A stretch of 58,397 bases of DNA, taken from assembly GCF_019249245.1 (NCBI RefSeq), contig NZ_JAESDK010000025.1, positions 1 through 58,397 of the forward strand, given 5' to 3'. The notes beneath the pieces are model-generated. The model worked only from the letters and a program-made list of their open reading frames with translations. It ran no database searches and was not told the DNA's origin. How positions within the stretch are numbered: position 1 is the first letter of the stretch; every line of letters starts with the position of its first letter. Source of the stretch: Alteromonas lipotrueiana. GTDB lineage: Bacteria > Pseudomonadota > Gammaproteobacteria > Enterobacterales > Alteromonadaceae. Below, piece by piece: positions 27,624-35,721 of this stretch. The position numbers were made by a program, and so were the translations under genes.

Positions 27624-28862
27624 ATGGAAAGTTTCTTCACTAAATATCTTGATCACACACTGGCGCTATATCGGGATCCTTATCGCTATATCTCAAAGCT
27701 ATGTAACAAACACGATTCAGATGTGGTTGAAACACGAATCTTAATGCAAAAATTTATTTGTGTAAGAGGCGAAGAAGCTGCCCGGTTGTTTTACGATAAT
27801 GATAAGTTTAACCGGCAAAATGTGGCGCCTGGCAGAATAAAGAAAACCCTCTTTGGCGAAGGCGGGGTCCAGGGGTTGGATGACGCTGCTCATAAACATC
27901 GAAAAGCGATGTTTATGCAAATATTGGTTCCCGAAAAAATTGAGACCTTATCAGCTATCTCCCGACGCCGATGGAAACAGCTGAGTAGTGAAGGGGACGG
28001 CGCTAACAACGTTTGTCTGTATTCGCAAACACGTAAATTATTAACCCAGTCTGTTTGTGAATGGGCTGGGGTGCCATTGGCGCCGGACGAGGCTGGTCAA
28101 AGAGCAGCAGAGTTGGCTTCACTCTATGAAGACGCGGGGAGTATTGGCCTTTCTCATTGGAAAGCACGTCGCGCCCGAAAGCTCAACGAAAAATGGTTAA
28201 TGGGGGTTATCGAAACGATTCGAGCAAACCCTGAAACAAATTCCGACACTCCCGCAGCAGTGATTGCTTTGCATCAGAACCCTGACGGCCAGCTTCTGGA
28301 TGTGAATATTGCGGCAATAGAGCTAAATAACATACTGCGGCCCACTGTTGCCGTTTCTATCTATGTTTTGCAATGTGCCCACGCCTTAAAAAGCTACCCG
28401 AAATTACAGTCAGAACTACAACATGCTGCGCCCGAGGCACTGGACAATTTTGTTCAGGAGGTACGCCGGTTTTATCCGTTTTTCCCTTTTACTGTAGCCA
28501 GAGTTAAACGTACTTTTACATGGCGCAATCAAACGTTTCCTGTAGGACGTAAAGTTTTACTTGATCTGTACGGTACTAATCACGATGCGCGTATCTGGGA
28601 TAGTCCAGACCTATTTTCGCCCCAACGTTTCGCCAATGCTCAGGATAATACCTACAGGCTGATTCCGCAGGGGGGCGGGGAACATTATCGTAATCACCGG
28701 TGTCCCGGCGAGTGGGTTACCATTGAACAGATGAAAATAGCCACCGAAGCATTGCTTAACTGCGAATATGAGGTAACCGGGCAGAATCTTGATATGGATA
28801 TGAAAACGCTACCTGCCCGGCCCTCGAATAAGTTTTTACTTAAGCAGGTGCGTGCGCGGTAG
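27624..28862 (+). CDS. CYP152-family cytochrome P450 fatty-acid peroxygenase
   Basis: 412-residue soluble P450 of the H2O2-using CYP152 family. The haem-ligand loop PQGGGEHYRNHRCPGEW places Cys360 in the characteristic Gly-rich context, and the I-helix reads ILRPTVAV with Arg239-Pro240 in place of the usual acid-alcohol pair, the arginine that binds the fatty-acid carboxylate. At the position separating hydroxylases from decarboxylases, GGVQGLDD has Gln83 (as in P450-BSbeta) and not His (as in OleT), predicting alpha/beta-hydroxylation. ATG 27624 follows GAGG by 9 bases; an in-frame TTG five codons earlier is less likely. A strong hairpin follows the gene. Confidence 0.92.
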   Translation: MESFFTKYLDHTLALYRDPYRYISKLCNKHDSDVVETRILMQKFICVRGEEAARLFYDNDKFNRQNVAPGRIKKTLFGEGGVQGLDDAAHKHRKAMFMQILVPEKIETLSAISRRRWKQLSSEGDGANNVCLYSQTRKLLTQSVCEWAGVPLAPDEAGQRAAELASLYEDAGSIGLSHWKARRARKLNEKWLMGVIETIRANPETNSDTPAAVIALHQNPDGQLLDVNIAAIELNNILRPTVAVSIYVLQCAHALKSYPKLQSELQHAAPEALDNFVQEVRRFYPFFPFTVARVKRTFTWRNQTFPVGRKVLLDLYGTNHDARIWDSPDLFSPQRFANAQDNTYRLIPQGGGEHYRNHRCPGEWVTIEQMKIATEALLNCEYEVTGQNLDMDMKTLPARPSNKFLLKQVRAR

Positions 28863-28893
28863 GTTTTTTTATTATGCCTTTTAGCAGTTTGTA

Positions 28894-28935
28894 GTAAAAG
28901 TGATGACCCATGAATGCCATGGGCCATCACTTTAC
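28894..28935. terminator. Bidirectional terminator-like hairpin
   Basis: GTAAAAGTGATGACCCATG pairs with CATGGGCCATCACTTTAC over about 17 base pairs with one mismatch and one bulged A, loop of five, flanked by T-rich and A-rich tracts. It separates the convergent CYP152 and copper-protein genes. Confidence 0.75.
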
Positions 28936-28993
28936 TTTAAAAATTGCAGACGCCATCAGGGCGCTTCACCCAGTCTGGCGTAACATTGCCTTT

Positions 28994-29323
28994 TTAAGCG
29001 GTCATAGAGCGACAAGCTTTAGCACATTCGCTACACGCGTCAGCACATTTCTGACAATGATCTGCTTCGTGCTTACTGCATTCCTCTGCACACATTTCAC
29101 AAATTTGCGCGCATAACGAACATATTTTACCGGCGATGTCGCTATCGCGGGCCATAGCCCCCGCGGCGAGTCGGCACATTGCCGCACAATCTATATCATT
29201 TTTTATACACTGGGCCATGTCAGCAATATTATCTTCTGCTAAACACGCTGTAGAGCAATGGTCGCACGCGTCGGCGCAACGGTTACAGGCATCGATACAA
29301 TCAGCATATTTTTCATGAGACAT
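28994..29323 (-). CDS. Four-helix-bundle cysteine-rich copper-binding protein (DUF326/Csp-like)
   Basis: 109 residues containing 19 cysteines in repeated C-x2-C / C-x3-C spacings (ADCIDACNRCADACDHC, CSLCAQICEMCAEEC, HCQKCADACSECAKAC). This is the DUF326 / copper storage protein pattern: a four-helix bundle whose cysteines line the core and bind many Cu(I) ions. No signal peptide, so it is cytosolic (Csp3-like). ATG 29323 has AAGGAG 7 bases before it; an upstream GTG, seven codons earlier, is rejected. Confidence 0.85.
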   Translation of the reverse strand: MSHEKYADCIDACNRCADACDHCSTACLAEDNIADMAQCIKNDIDCAAMCRLAAGAMARDSDIAGKICSLCAQICEMCAEECSKHEADHCQKCADACSECAKACRSMTA

Positions 29324-29662
29324 AATGAAGCTCCTTACTTTCACGTTAAATTGATAATTTCTCTACGCTCAATAACCACCTATAAAACTAAACTAATCGG
29401 CGATTAAAAGTTCCCTGGGGAAACTGATATAATAGCTGCGAAAGTCATGCCAAAATTAAATAAATTTTAAGAAGGCCAAAATAACCTAAGGGCGATATTT
29501 TTTGCGCCATGACCATGCTGACTTCGGGCAGTAAAAAGTCTCTTTTCTATATCAATAAAATGCTTGCCAAACAAAAGTAGCGATTACAGCGAACGATGAT
29601 AAAAAAGGGGGAGCAATCATACAGTGCTTTTAATTATAGGTTTATTACTGCTTACCTAATGC
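29324..29662. other. Intergenic region
   Basis: 339 AT-rich bases upstream of the copper protein gene. It should hold that gene's promoter, perhaps copper-responsive, but no CueR-type dyad was confidently found. Confidence 0.35.
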
Positions 29663-29884
29663 TTGTTCATTTTTATTCCAGTTGTGCTCCTCAATGCAAT
29701 GAAATATACGGAAAAACCAGAAATGACCGATTGTTTTATTTGCAATGGCTCATACTCTAGAGCGGAAGTTGGCAAAATATTAATAGATATAAAATACTTG
29801 GCTTTATCTGCCGGTTACTCTTGGGCAGATAATAAACACCGACACTGGCGTGAGAATATTTATTCAATACTCTATGAGCAATAA
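29663..29884 (+). CDS. Doubtful small hypothetical protein
   Basis: Up to 73 residues from TTG 29663; ATG codons at 29699 and 29723 are alternatives, none with a good ribosome site. The part TDCFICNGSYSRAEVGKILI to YSWADNKHRHWRENIYSILY reads like real protein with a C-x2-C. No family recognised. It may be a remnant within the accessory stretch. Confidence 0.3.
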   Translation: MFIFIPVVLLNAMKYTEKPEMTDCFICNGSYSRAEVGKILIDIKYLALSAGYSWADNKHRHWRENIYSILYEQ

Positions 29885-29907
29885 GTTTTCTTAAAGCTTA
29901 CTGTGTT

Positions 29908-30828
29908 TCATGCCTGCACCAACCTTACACGAAGCTCGTTGATATCTTTTGCGGGGGAGCACCCATATAGACGCCCGTATTCCCGACTAAACTGCGAAGG
30001 ACTCTCGTAACCAACCTGATAGGCGGCTGATGCAGCATCAAGATATTGCGTGAGCATCAACTTTCTTGCTTCCTGAAGACGAAGCTGTTTTACGTATTGT
30101 AGTGGACTCATGGCGGTCATATTACGAAAGTGATGATGAAACGTCGACACCCCCATATTGGCAATTTGTGCTAAATGTTCAACGCGAACCGGTTCACAGA
30201 AGTGTGACTTCAGCCATGATATTGCTTTTGCAACCTGATAAGTTTGCGTGCCCATTGCAGCGAGTCGGCGAAGTGTATTGCCCTGTTCGCCGATTAAAAG
30301 TCGGTAAAATATCTCCTTTCTTATCATTGGTGCCAGCATGGGAATATTTGTCGCTTCATCCGTAAGATTGATAAGCCTTTGAAAAGCGTTAATTAAGGTC
30401 GGCGTTAACTTTCCTGTCGCCATACCCCTCCCAGAGCGATGTGCTTTGGGAGGGGGAAGCTGGCTGTCGGTCATTAACTGGGTGATTTCCTGATAATCAA
30501 ACGTCAATTTAAGTCCGAGGTAAGGCATTTCGTTACTGGCATCGATGACCTGTGCGACAACGGGGAGATGAACACCAGAAAACAGGTAGTGTTCCGTGTC
30601 GTAGGTGTAGTTCTCATTACCCAGCTGAACATGTTTCGCCCCCTGGGCAATAAGGCACACGCTAGGCTCATAGAATCCTGCAATAGGCTTGGCAGCATCG
30701 GTTTTCTTAAATACTGTCAGCCCGGGTACGTGTGTTAGCAAATTGCCTTCACTCTCCGTTAGCTTTGCAATACTGTACGCGAGTCCATCCATTTGGCTAT
30801 TGCGATTCACCACTGAACCTTTATTCAT
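29908..30828 (-). CDS. AraC-family transcriptional regulator (AraC_N cupin type)
   Basis: 306 residues. An N-terminal effector domain of the AraC_N family (about 20-175; PSVCLIAQGAKHVQLGNENY, YLFSGVHLPVVAQV) is followed by two helix-turn-helix motifs (about 200-300; VEHLAQIANMGVSTFHHHFR and AASAAYQVGYESPSQFSREY). This subclass often sits beside and activates aldo-keto reductase or hydrolase genes. It is divergent from a hydrolase remnant, a lipoprotein hydrolase and a CMD/cupin gene, which are its likely targets. Confidence 0.88.
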   Translation of the reverse strand: MNKGSVVNRNSQMDGLAYSIAKLTESEGNLLTHVPGLTVFKKTDAAKPIAGFYEPSVCLIAQGAKHVQLGNENYTYDTEHYLFSGVHLPVVAQVIDASNEMPYLGLKLTFDYQEITQLMTDSQLPPPKAHRSGRGMATGKLTPTLINAFQRLINLTDEATNIPMLAPMIRKEIFYRLLIGEQGNTLRRLAAMGTQTYQVAKAISWLKSHFCEPVRVEHLAQIANMGVSTFHHHFRNMTAMSPLQYVKQLRLQEARKLMLTQYLDAASAAYQVGYESPSQFSREYGRLYGCSPAKDINELRVRLVQA

Positions 30829-30952
30829 ACGAACTACCTATAACACTGAGTCTTTCATAAACTAGTATAGCGCTGCGTGTCTCATCGTTGTATAAATTCA
30901 GTCAGGCGCAAGAGAAATAGGCAATTAAAGAACAGGAATTGACTACTGTTTT

Positions 30953-31213
30953 TTGGTGTCTGATGGCTATGCTAATCGCCCGACACTAAATAAATGTGAA
31001 TTGCTGATAGCATCAGCACTTATAGCGAAAGGGGTGAACAAGGCTGATTCTTTTTACATGGCACGAGGGACTTATGCTTTAGCGCAAGCCACGGAATTCA
31101 AAGTGATGCCCTTAATAGAAGGGTCGACTCACATCGAAACTTACTGGAAACCTGACTATGTTGAACAGGCAATGGTTAAACTCTCCAGTTTCTTTATAGA
31201 TACGTTACGTTAA
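30953..31213 (+). pseudogene. C-terminal remnant of an alpha/beta hydrolase (YcjY-like)
   Basis: The frame from about 31045 (SFYMARGTYALAQATEFKVM) through EGSTHIETYWKPDYVEQAMV to KLSSFFIDTLR resembles the last 55 residues of YcjY-type hydrolases, including the catalytic-His segment. The first 30 codons do not look homologous and the nucleophile half is missing, so the gene is a 3' fragment. It is immediately followed by the lipoprotein hydrolase (9-base gap), consistent with decay of the first gene of an AraC-controlled operon. Confidence 0.5.
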
Positions 31214-31222
31214 GGAAACAGC

Positions 31223-32311
31223 ATGATGATTCAGATAAAGACCAGAAGTGCTAGGTTGCTACTGGCAGTGATAGCCCTCTTTATTGCGGCATGCACATCG
31301 ACAAATCACAACTCAGCTTCTTCACCACTGATGATTGCCAAACAAGGCAGCTTCGCAGTTGGCGGCTCTGTGGTTGAGCGTGAGGGAGAATTCGACCCCA
31401 TTGAACTTGGTGCTGAAGGACAAACGCTGCACGGTGATCACGCTTACGTCTTCTATCAGATTCCGGTAGATGAGCGGCGATATCCGCTCGTGATGTGGCA
31501 TGGGTTCGGTCAGTTCTCAAAAACATGGGAGTCCACCCCTGATGGTCGGCAAGGTTATCAGAGTATCTTTTTACGCAAAGGGTATGGTGTCTATCTGATT
31601 GACCAGCCTCGTCGCGGAAACGCTGGGAAAGGCACTCAACCGGGTACGTATACCCCCGTGCCAGACGAGCAAAAGTGGTTTAATATTTTTCGGGTAGGGC
31701 AATGGCCTGACTATTTTGCCAACGTACAATTTCCAACTGATGACGCATCATTGGCGCAATACTTTCGTCAAATGACGCCGGACATTGGGCCGATTGATAT
31801 TGACGTGAATGCCGATGCCGTCGATGCGCTGTTTAACCGTATAGGCGAGGGAATTCTGGTGACTCACTCTCATAGTGGCGGGATGGGCTGGCAGGCGGCG
31901 ATGCAAAACCCAAATGTTAAAGCCATTGTATCTTATGAGCCAGGTAGTAATTTTGTGTTCCCAGAAGGAGAAGCACCTGCTCCCAAACAAAGTTCAGGCG
32001 GCGAATTAAGCGCCGTGGAAGTGCCCCTAACGGCGTTTCGTAAACTCACCACTATTCCCATTATTATTTATTATGGCGACAACATCCCCAAGAACCCGAG
32101 CAATATGCCAGGGCAGGATGGCTGGCGTGTAAGGTTGGAAATGGCCTATGAATGGGCAGATGCGATAAACCGTCATGGCGGTGATGCCACTGTTGTGCAT
32201 TTGCCGAAGGTGGGCATATATGGCAACACACATTTTCCTTTTTCAGATTTAAACAATCTTCAAATCGCCCGATTAATGGCGGACTGGCTGAAAGAAAAAG
32301 GCCTGGATTAA
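31223..32311 (+). CDS. Lipoprotein alpha/beta hydrolase
   Basis: 362 residues. The N-terminal signal ends in lipobox IAAC (residue 18 region), predicting lipid anchoring. The hydrolase core shows YPLVMWHGFGQFSKTWE (oxyanion region), DQPRRGNAGKG, nucleophile elbow VTHSHSGGMGW, SYEPGS, and the late PKVGIYGNTHFPFSD with the probable His. Related to secreted esterase-like hydrolases; substrate unknown. AAGGA lies 7 bases before the ATG. The CMD/cupin gene follows after 36 bases. Confidence 0.8.
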   Translation: MMIQIKTRSARLLLAVIALFIAACTSTNHNSASSPLMIAKQGSFAVGGSVVEREGEFDPIELGAEGQTLHGDHAYVFYQIPVDERRYPLVMWHGFGQFSKTWESTPDGRQGYQSIFLRKGYGVYLIDQPRRGNAGKGTQPGTYTPVPDEQKWFNIFRVGQWPDYFANVQFPTDDASLAQYFRQMTPDIGPIDIDVNADAVDALFNRIGEGILVTHSHSGGMGWQAAMQNPNVKAIVSYEPGSNFVFPEGEAPAPKQSSGGELSAVEVPLTAFRKLTTIPIIIYYGDNIPKNPSNMPGQDGWRVRLEMAYEWADAINRHGGDATVVHLPKVGIYGNTHFPFSDLNNLQIARLMADWLKEKGLD

Positions 32312-32347
32312 TCACGTAAAATAATACTGAACAATAAGGCTTACACT

Positions 32348-33484
32348 ATGAATAGAGCGAGTTCGATAGCCACGACGCTCCTGTTGGCAGTGCGAGGGAT
32401 GGTTTTTTATTTTCTGGCATTTAGTTATGCATATGCTGCAGAACCCGATACCCAACTTACTGACAGACAAAAGGCCATTATTCCTATTGCAGCGCTGACG
32501 GCGGCAGGCAACACGCAGGCGCTGGAACGCGCACTTAACGACGGGCTGAACAATGGGCTGACAGTAAATGAAGTGAAAGAGATCTTTATTCACTCCTATG
32601 CCTACGCAGGATTTCCACGTGCACTAAATGGTATTAATACCTTTATTAAGGTCTCGGAGCATCGAAAAGAGCAAGGGCTTAGCGATAAGCTGGGGAATGA
32701 GGCGACGCCTTTGCCGAGTGACTACAATGCAAATGCTTACGGCCACAAAACACGCAATGAACTGGTAGGCAGAGATATCTCTAATCGTACTTCAGGTTAC
32801 GCTGCGTTTGTTCCAACCATTGATACGTTTCTTGTTGAACATCTTTTTGCCGACATCTTTTATCGAGATGTCCTGAGTATTAAGGACAGAGAGCTGGTTA
32901 CCATTAGCATGCTATCAGCAATGGCAGGCGCTGAAGCCCAGCTTACCTCGCATTTGAAGCTTTCCATGCGAGTAGGATATACCGCTGCCCAGCTACGTCA
33001 ATTTACCCACATACTTCAAGAAGCAGTAAGTGAAGACAGTGCCATCAGGGCACGAAATGTGTTAAATGACAAAATGGATATTACCTTCAAAGACACTCAT
33101 TTGGCGGATGTTGAAGTCAACACAGACCAATCCCGTACAATTGGCTCCCCAGATAAATTTACCGGAAAGGCAGTAGTCAGTTCACGCTTTGCCTCTCCGG
33201 TGGGGGACCGCTATCGCGGGGCAATGGTAGAGTTTGAGGCGGGTGCCCGAACTGCATGGCATACGCATCCCAAAGGACAGACACTTATTATTATCTCCGG
33301 TAAAGGACTGGTTCAACGTGAAGGCAGTGAGACAAGAGCCATGCTTCCAGGCAATGTAATCACCATTGCACCTAATACCAGGCATTGGCATGGGGCTGCG
33401 CCTGACTCAAAAATGTCACACATTGCAATCTCTCCCCCCGACAATGGTGAAACCGTTACCTGGATGGAGTTGGTGACGGACTAG
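32348..33484 (+). CDS. Secreted fusion of two carboxymuconolactone-decarboxylase-like domains and a cupin
   Basis: 378 residues. A signal peptide ends around AYAYAAEP (residue 31). CMD domain 1 (about 40-110; ALNDGLNNGLTVNEVKEIFI, AYAGFPRALNGI), CMD domain 2 (about 150-245; SIKDRELVTISMLSAMAGAE, LKLSMRVGYTAAQLRQ) and a C-terminal cupin (about 275-370; GARTAWHTHPKGQTLIIISG, NTRHWHGA) with His metal ligands. The CMD domains lack the peroxidatic C-x2-C pair of AhpD, so a lactone/decarboxylase or quinone-related reaction is likelier. This combination occurs in periplasmic proteins of the same AraC-linked neighbourhood type. Confidence 0.85.
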   Translation: MNRASSIATTLLLAVRGMVFYFLAFSYAYAAEPDTQLTDRQKAIIPIAALTAAGNTQALERALNDGLNNGLTVNEVKEIFIHSYAYAGFPRALNGINTFIKVSEHRKEQGLSDKLGNEATPLPSDYNANAYGHKTRNELVGRDISNRTSGYAAFVPTIDTFLVEHLFADIFYRDVLSIKDRELVTISMLSAMAGAEAQLTSHLKLSMRVGYTAAQLRQFTHILQEAVSEDSAIRARNVLNDKMDITFKDTHLADVEVNTDQSRTIGSPDKFTGKAVVSSRFASPVGDRYRGAMVEFEAGARTAWHTHPKGQTLIIISGKGLVQREGSETRAMLPGNVITIAPNTRHWHGAAPDSKMSHIAISPPDNGETVTWMELVTD

Positions 33485-33493
33485 CACTTTTTT

Positions 33494-33528
33494 CTGGGTG
33501 GGGAAACTATTCTGCCCCCCAGTTTTTT
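33494..33528 (+). terminator. Intrinsic terminator after the CMD/cupin gene
   Basis: CTGGGTGGGG pairs with CCCCCCAG (one mismatch/bulge, loop about 11 bases) followed by six T, ten bases after the stop codon. Confidence 0.8.
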
Positions 33529-33599
33529 GCTGATGACATTGTGCCGACCAGCACCCTAATCGAATTTAGACTGGGAGGCACAATGAATAGGACTAAAAG

Positions 33600-33771
33600 T
33601 ATTGTTCTCGACCTTATGAGCTGTTTCCTTCGCCCATTTGTGGGCTGCTGCTTTAGTATTGAATGTTTTACTTTTAGAACACGTGATAATACCGCTTTGT
33701 TTCTGTCTAACCCTTGCGGTATAAGAAACTCCATTTTTTCTCGTTCCCTTACTTATGCTAATATTAGCCAT
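33600..33771 (-). pseudogene. Tyrosine-recombinase (integrase) N-terminal remnant next to dusA
   Basis: From ATG 33771 the minus strand encodes about 57 residues of an integrase arm-binding domain: SKGTRKNGVSYTARVRQKQ, then SKTFNTKAAAHKWAKETAHK, the common three-strand-plus-helix pattern (K-G-x-x-Y-x-A-x-V-R ... S-K-x-F-x-x-K-x-A-A-x-x-W-A). Similarity stops at about 33600; another 15 unrelated codons follow to the stop at 33556. Core-binding and catalytic domains are absent. It starts 136 bases before dusA and reads away from it, the position expected for dusA-associated integrases of genomic islands. Confidence 0.65.
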
Positions 33772-33907
33772 CTGATTTAACCCGTTAGAGGGTGCGCAAA
33801 GCGGAAAATTACTCCCCCATTTGGGCACCGCGTTCCCTGAATGGGGACTAAAACCCGTGAAAAGTTTGATAATTTTAACAATAGTTTTGAGTAGAGGAAT
33901 GCAGTAA

Positions 33908-34954
33908 GTGTCTGATACAAAAGGTTCAAGAAGTAACTTTGTAAAGCCCGCTATCGACAGGCGCTTTTCAGTGGCACCTATGCTGGATTGGACAGATCGT
34001 CATTGCCGTTATTTTTTACGTCAGTTGTCGCGTCACACTTTGCTTTACACCGAAATGGTCACCACCGGGGCGATTATTTTTGGGAAAGGGGACTACCTTG
34101 CTTTCAATGATGCCGAACACCCTGTGGCGTTGCAGTTAGGCGGAAGCGACGCAACAGATATGGCTCGCTGTGCCGTCTTAGCACAGGAGCGCGGCTATGA
34201 TGAGGTCAATATCAATGTCGGGTGCCCGTCAGACCGGGTTAAAAACGGTAGCTTTGGTGCGTGTTTAATGGCACAGCCAGAAATGGTGGCGGCTTCGGTT
34301 AAAGCCATGCAGCAAGAGGTGGATATTCCGGTTACTGTAAAATGTCGAATCGGCATTGATGATATGGACGAATACGAAGACTTCTCCCGCTTTATCGATA
34401 TCGTAGCTAACGCAGGGTGCGACACTTTTATTGTCCATGCCCGCAAGGCTTGGTTGAAAGGGCTGAGCCCGAAAGAAAATCGCGAAGTCCCCCCACTTAA
34501 TTACCCACGGGTGCATCAGCTAAAACAGGCCTATCCTGAGCTGAATATCAGTATTAATGGCGGTATTAAAACGTTAGAACAAACCCGCGAGCAATTGCTC
34601 CAGGTCGATGGCGTTATGATGGGTCGTGAAATTTATGCAAACCCATATCTGCTTAGTCAGGTAGACGCCACTGTGTTTGATGATGTATATGAAATCCCTT
34701 CACGAGCTGATGTAGTGCGTATTATGCAACAATATATTGAGCGGCAAACAGGGCCATACTTTAAGCCCTGGCATGTAGCCAGGCATATGCTGGGGTTGTT
34801 TCAAAATCAGACCGGCGGCCGAATTTGGCGCCGCTATTTAAGCCAGCATGGAACCGGTAAAAATCCGGATCCAAATTTATTGATGAACGCTTTGGGCCAG
34901 GTTGAACATGCACAGAAAGAGGCCGCCGAATATCGCCAAAGTCAGGCTGGTTAA
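33908..34954 (+). CDS. dusA: tRNA-dihydrouridine(20/20a) synthase DusA
   Basis: 348-residue FMN enzyme reducing uridine to dihydrouridine in the tRNA D-loop. FSVAPMLDWTDRHCRYFLR is the conserved N-terminus, NINVGCPSDRVKNGSFGACL carries the catalytic Cys, followed by VTVKCRIGIDD, FIVHARKAWLKGLSPKENRE and INGGIKT (flavin-binding). GTG start with GAGG ten bases upstream. The 5' end of dusA is a known integration hotspot; here the gene is intact and an integrase stub lies just upstream. Confidence 0.95.
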   Translation: MSDTKGSRSNFVKPAIDRRFSVAPMLDWTDRHCRYFLRQLSRHTLLYTEMVTTGAIIFGKGDYLAFNDAEHPVALQLGGSDATDMARCAVLAQERGYDEVNINVGCPSDRVKNGSFGACLMAQPEMVAASVKAMQQEVDIPVTVKCRIGIDDMDEYEDFSRFIDIVANAGCDTFIVHARKAWLKGLSPKENREVPPLNYPRVHQLKQAYPELNISINGGIKTLEQTREQLLQVDGVMMGREIYANPYLLSQVDATVFDDVYEIPSRADVVRIMQQYIERQTGPYFKPWHVARHMLGLFQNQTGGRIWRRYLSQHGTGKNPDPNLLMNALGQVEHAQKEAAEYRQSQAG

Positions 34955-35052
34955 AAATGCTAACTAATATAGTCATTTTGACCAAATAGTGATGCGAGTA
35001 ATTTTTAACCGCCCTTGATTAACTTCTTAAAATAAAATAATGCCAACAAAAA

Positions 35053-35080
35053 CAGCACCTTGAAAAAGTTCAAGGTGCTG
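35053..35080. terminator. Stem-loop between dusA and the next gene
   Basis: CAGCACCTTGAA and TTCAAGGTGCTG form a perfect 12-base stem with a 4-base loop. A T-run is found only in the minus-strand direction. It lies about 100 bases after dusA and 73 before the next ATG; terminator or processing element. Confidence 0.6.
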
Positions 35081-35152
35081 GCACACCTTTCGCAATCCTC
35101 TTGGTAACGGCAAAACAGTTTGCCTACTTAACCAAAATCTGAGGATAACCCC

Positions 35153-35446
35153 ATGAAAGCCACACAATTTTTTACCGCTGCCCTTTTTGCTACTTCTGTT
35201 GCTTCTGCGCCGGTAATGGCCCAGCAGGTATCGGTAGAAAAAGTAGTAGGCACCATGATTGATAACCTGATGGTTCAGACCAGTTACGAGATGCAGTTGG
35301 ACGTACAACAAGCTGTTGCTAACACCGTTTATTTCTTTGAACCGCAGGTTACCGACAGGCTTCGCGGTAATGTAAGCATTCAGGATCTTTCGGCTTCATT
35401 GCAACGTGAAGATGAAAATGCTGACGCCAATGACCAGCAACTATAG
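35153..35446 (+). CDS. Small secreted protein, unknown function
   Basis: 97 residues with a clear signal peptide (MKATQFFTAALFATSVASAP, cleavage near VMA-QQ). The mature 73 residues are mostly helical and acidic (VVGTMIDNLMVQTSYEMQLD, RGNVSIQDLSASLQRED). No family recognised beyond resemblance to short periplasmic proteins of Alteromonadales. Own ribosome site (GAGGAT region). Confidence 0.7.
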   Translation: MKATQFFTAALFATSVASAPVMAQQVSVEKVVGTMIDNLMVQTSYEMQLDVQQAVANTVYFFEPQVTDRLRGNVSIQDLSASLQREDENADANDQQL

Positions 35447-35721
35447 CGTAGTAAATTAAATATAAAGAGCAGCCCGAGCGCTGCTTTTTATCTCTGCCAT
35501 TTTTGCCGGTGGCTAAATTACCATTTGTACCGTGAAAGCAACTATCGTTTCACTCTTTAATAAAAACCAGGGTCGACTGTTACCTGAAGTATTGTTGATA
35601 ACAAAGCTTAGTAAACAGTAACTTATATCCTTTGGGTGGTATTTTTTATAACTATTATTGAGAGTTTTTGCGCGGTGCTATGGCCAGATTAACCCCGCGA
35701 CTTTACCTCCAGGAGGCTACT

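Noticed and set aside
33541..33780. Plus-strand ORF upstream of dusA
   Set aside because: It is the antisense shadow of the integrase remnant; its translation has no protein-like pattern.
35600..35721. Sigma-54 promoter before pspA
   Set aside because: No TGGCAC-N5-TTGC match could be found in the upstream region.
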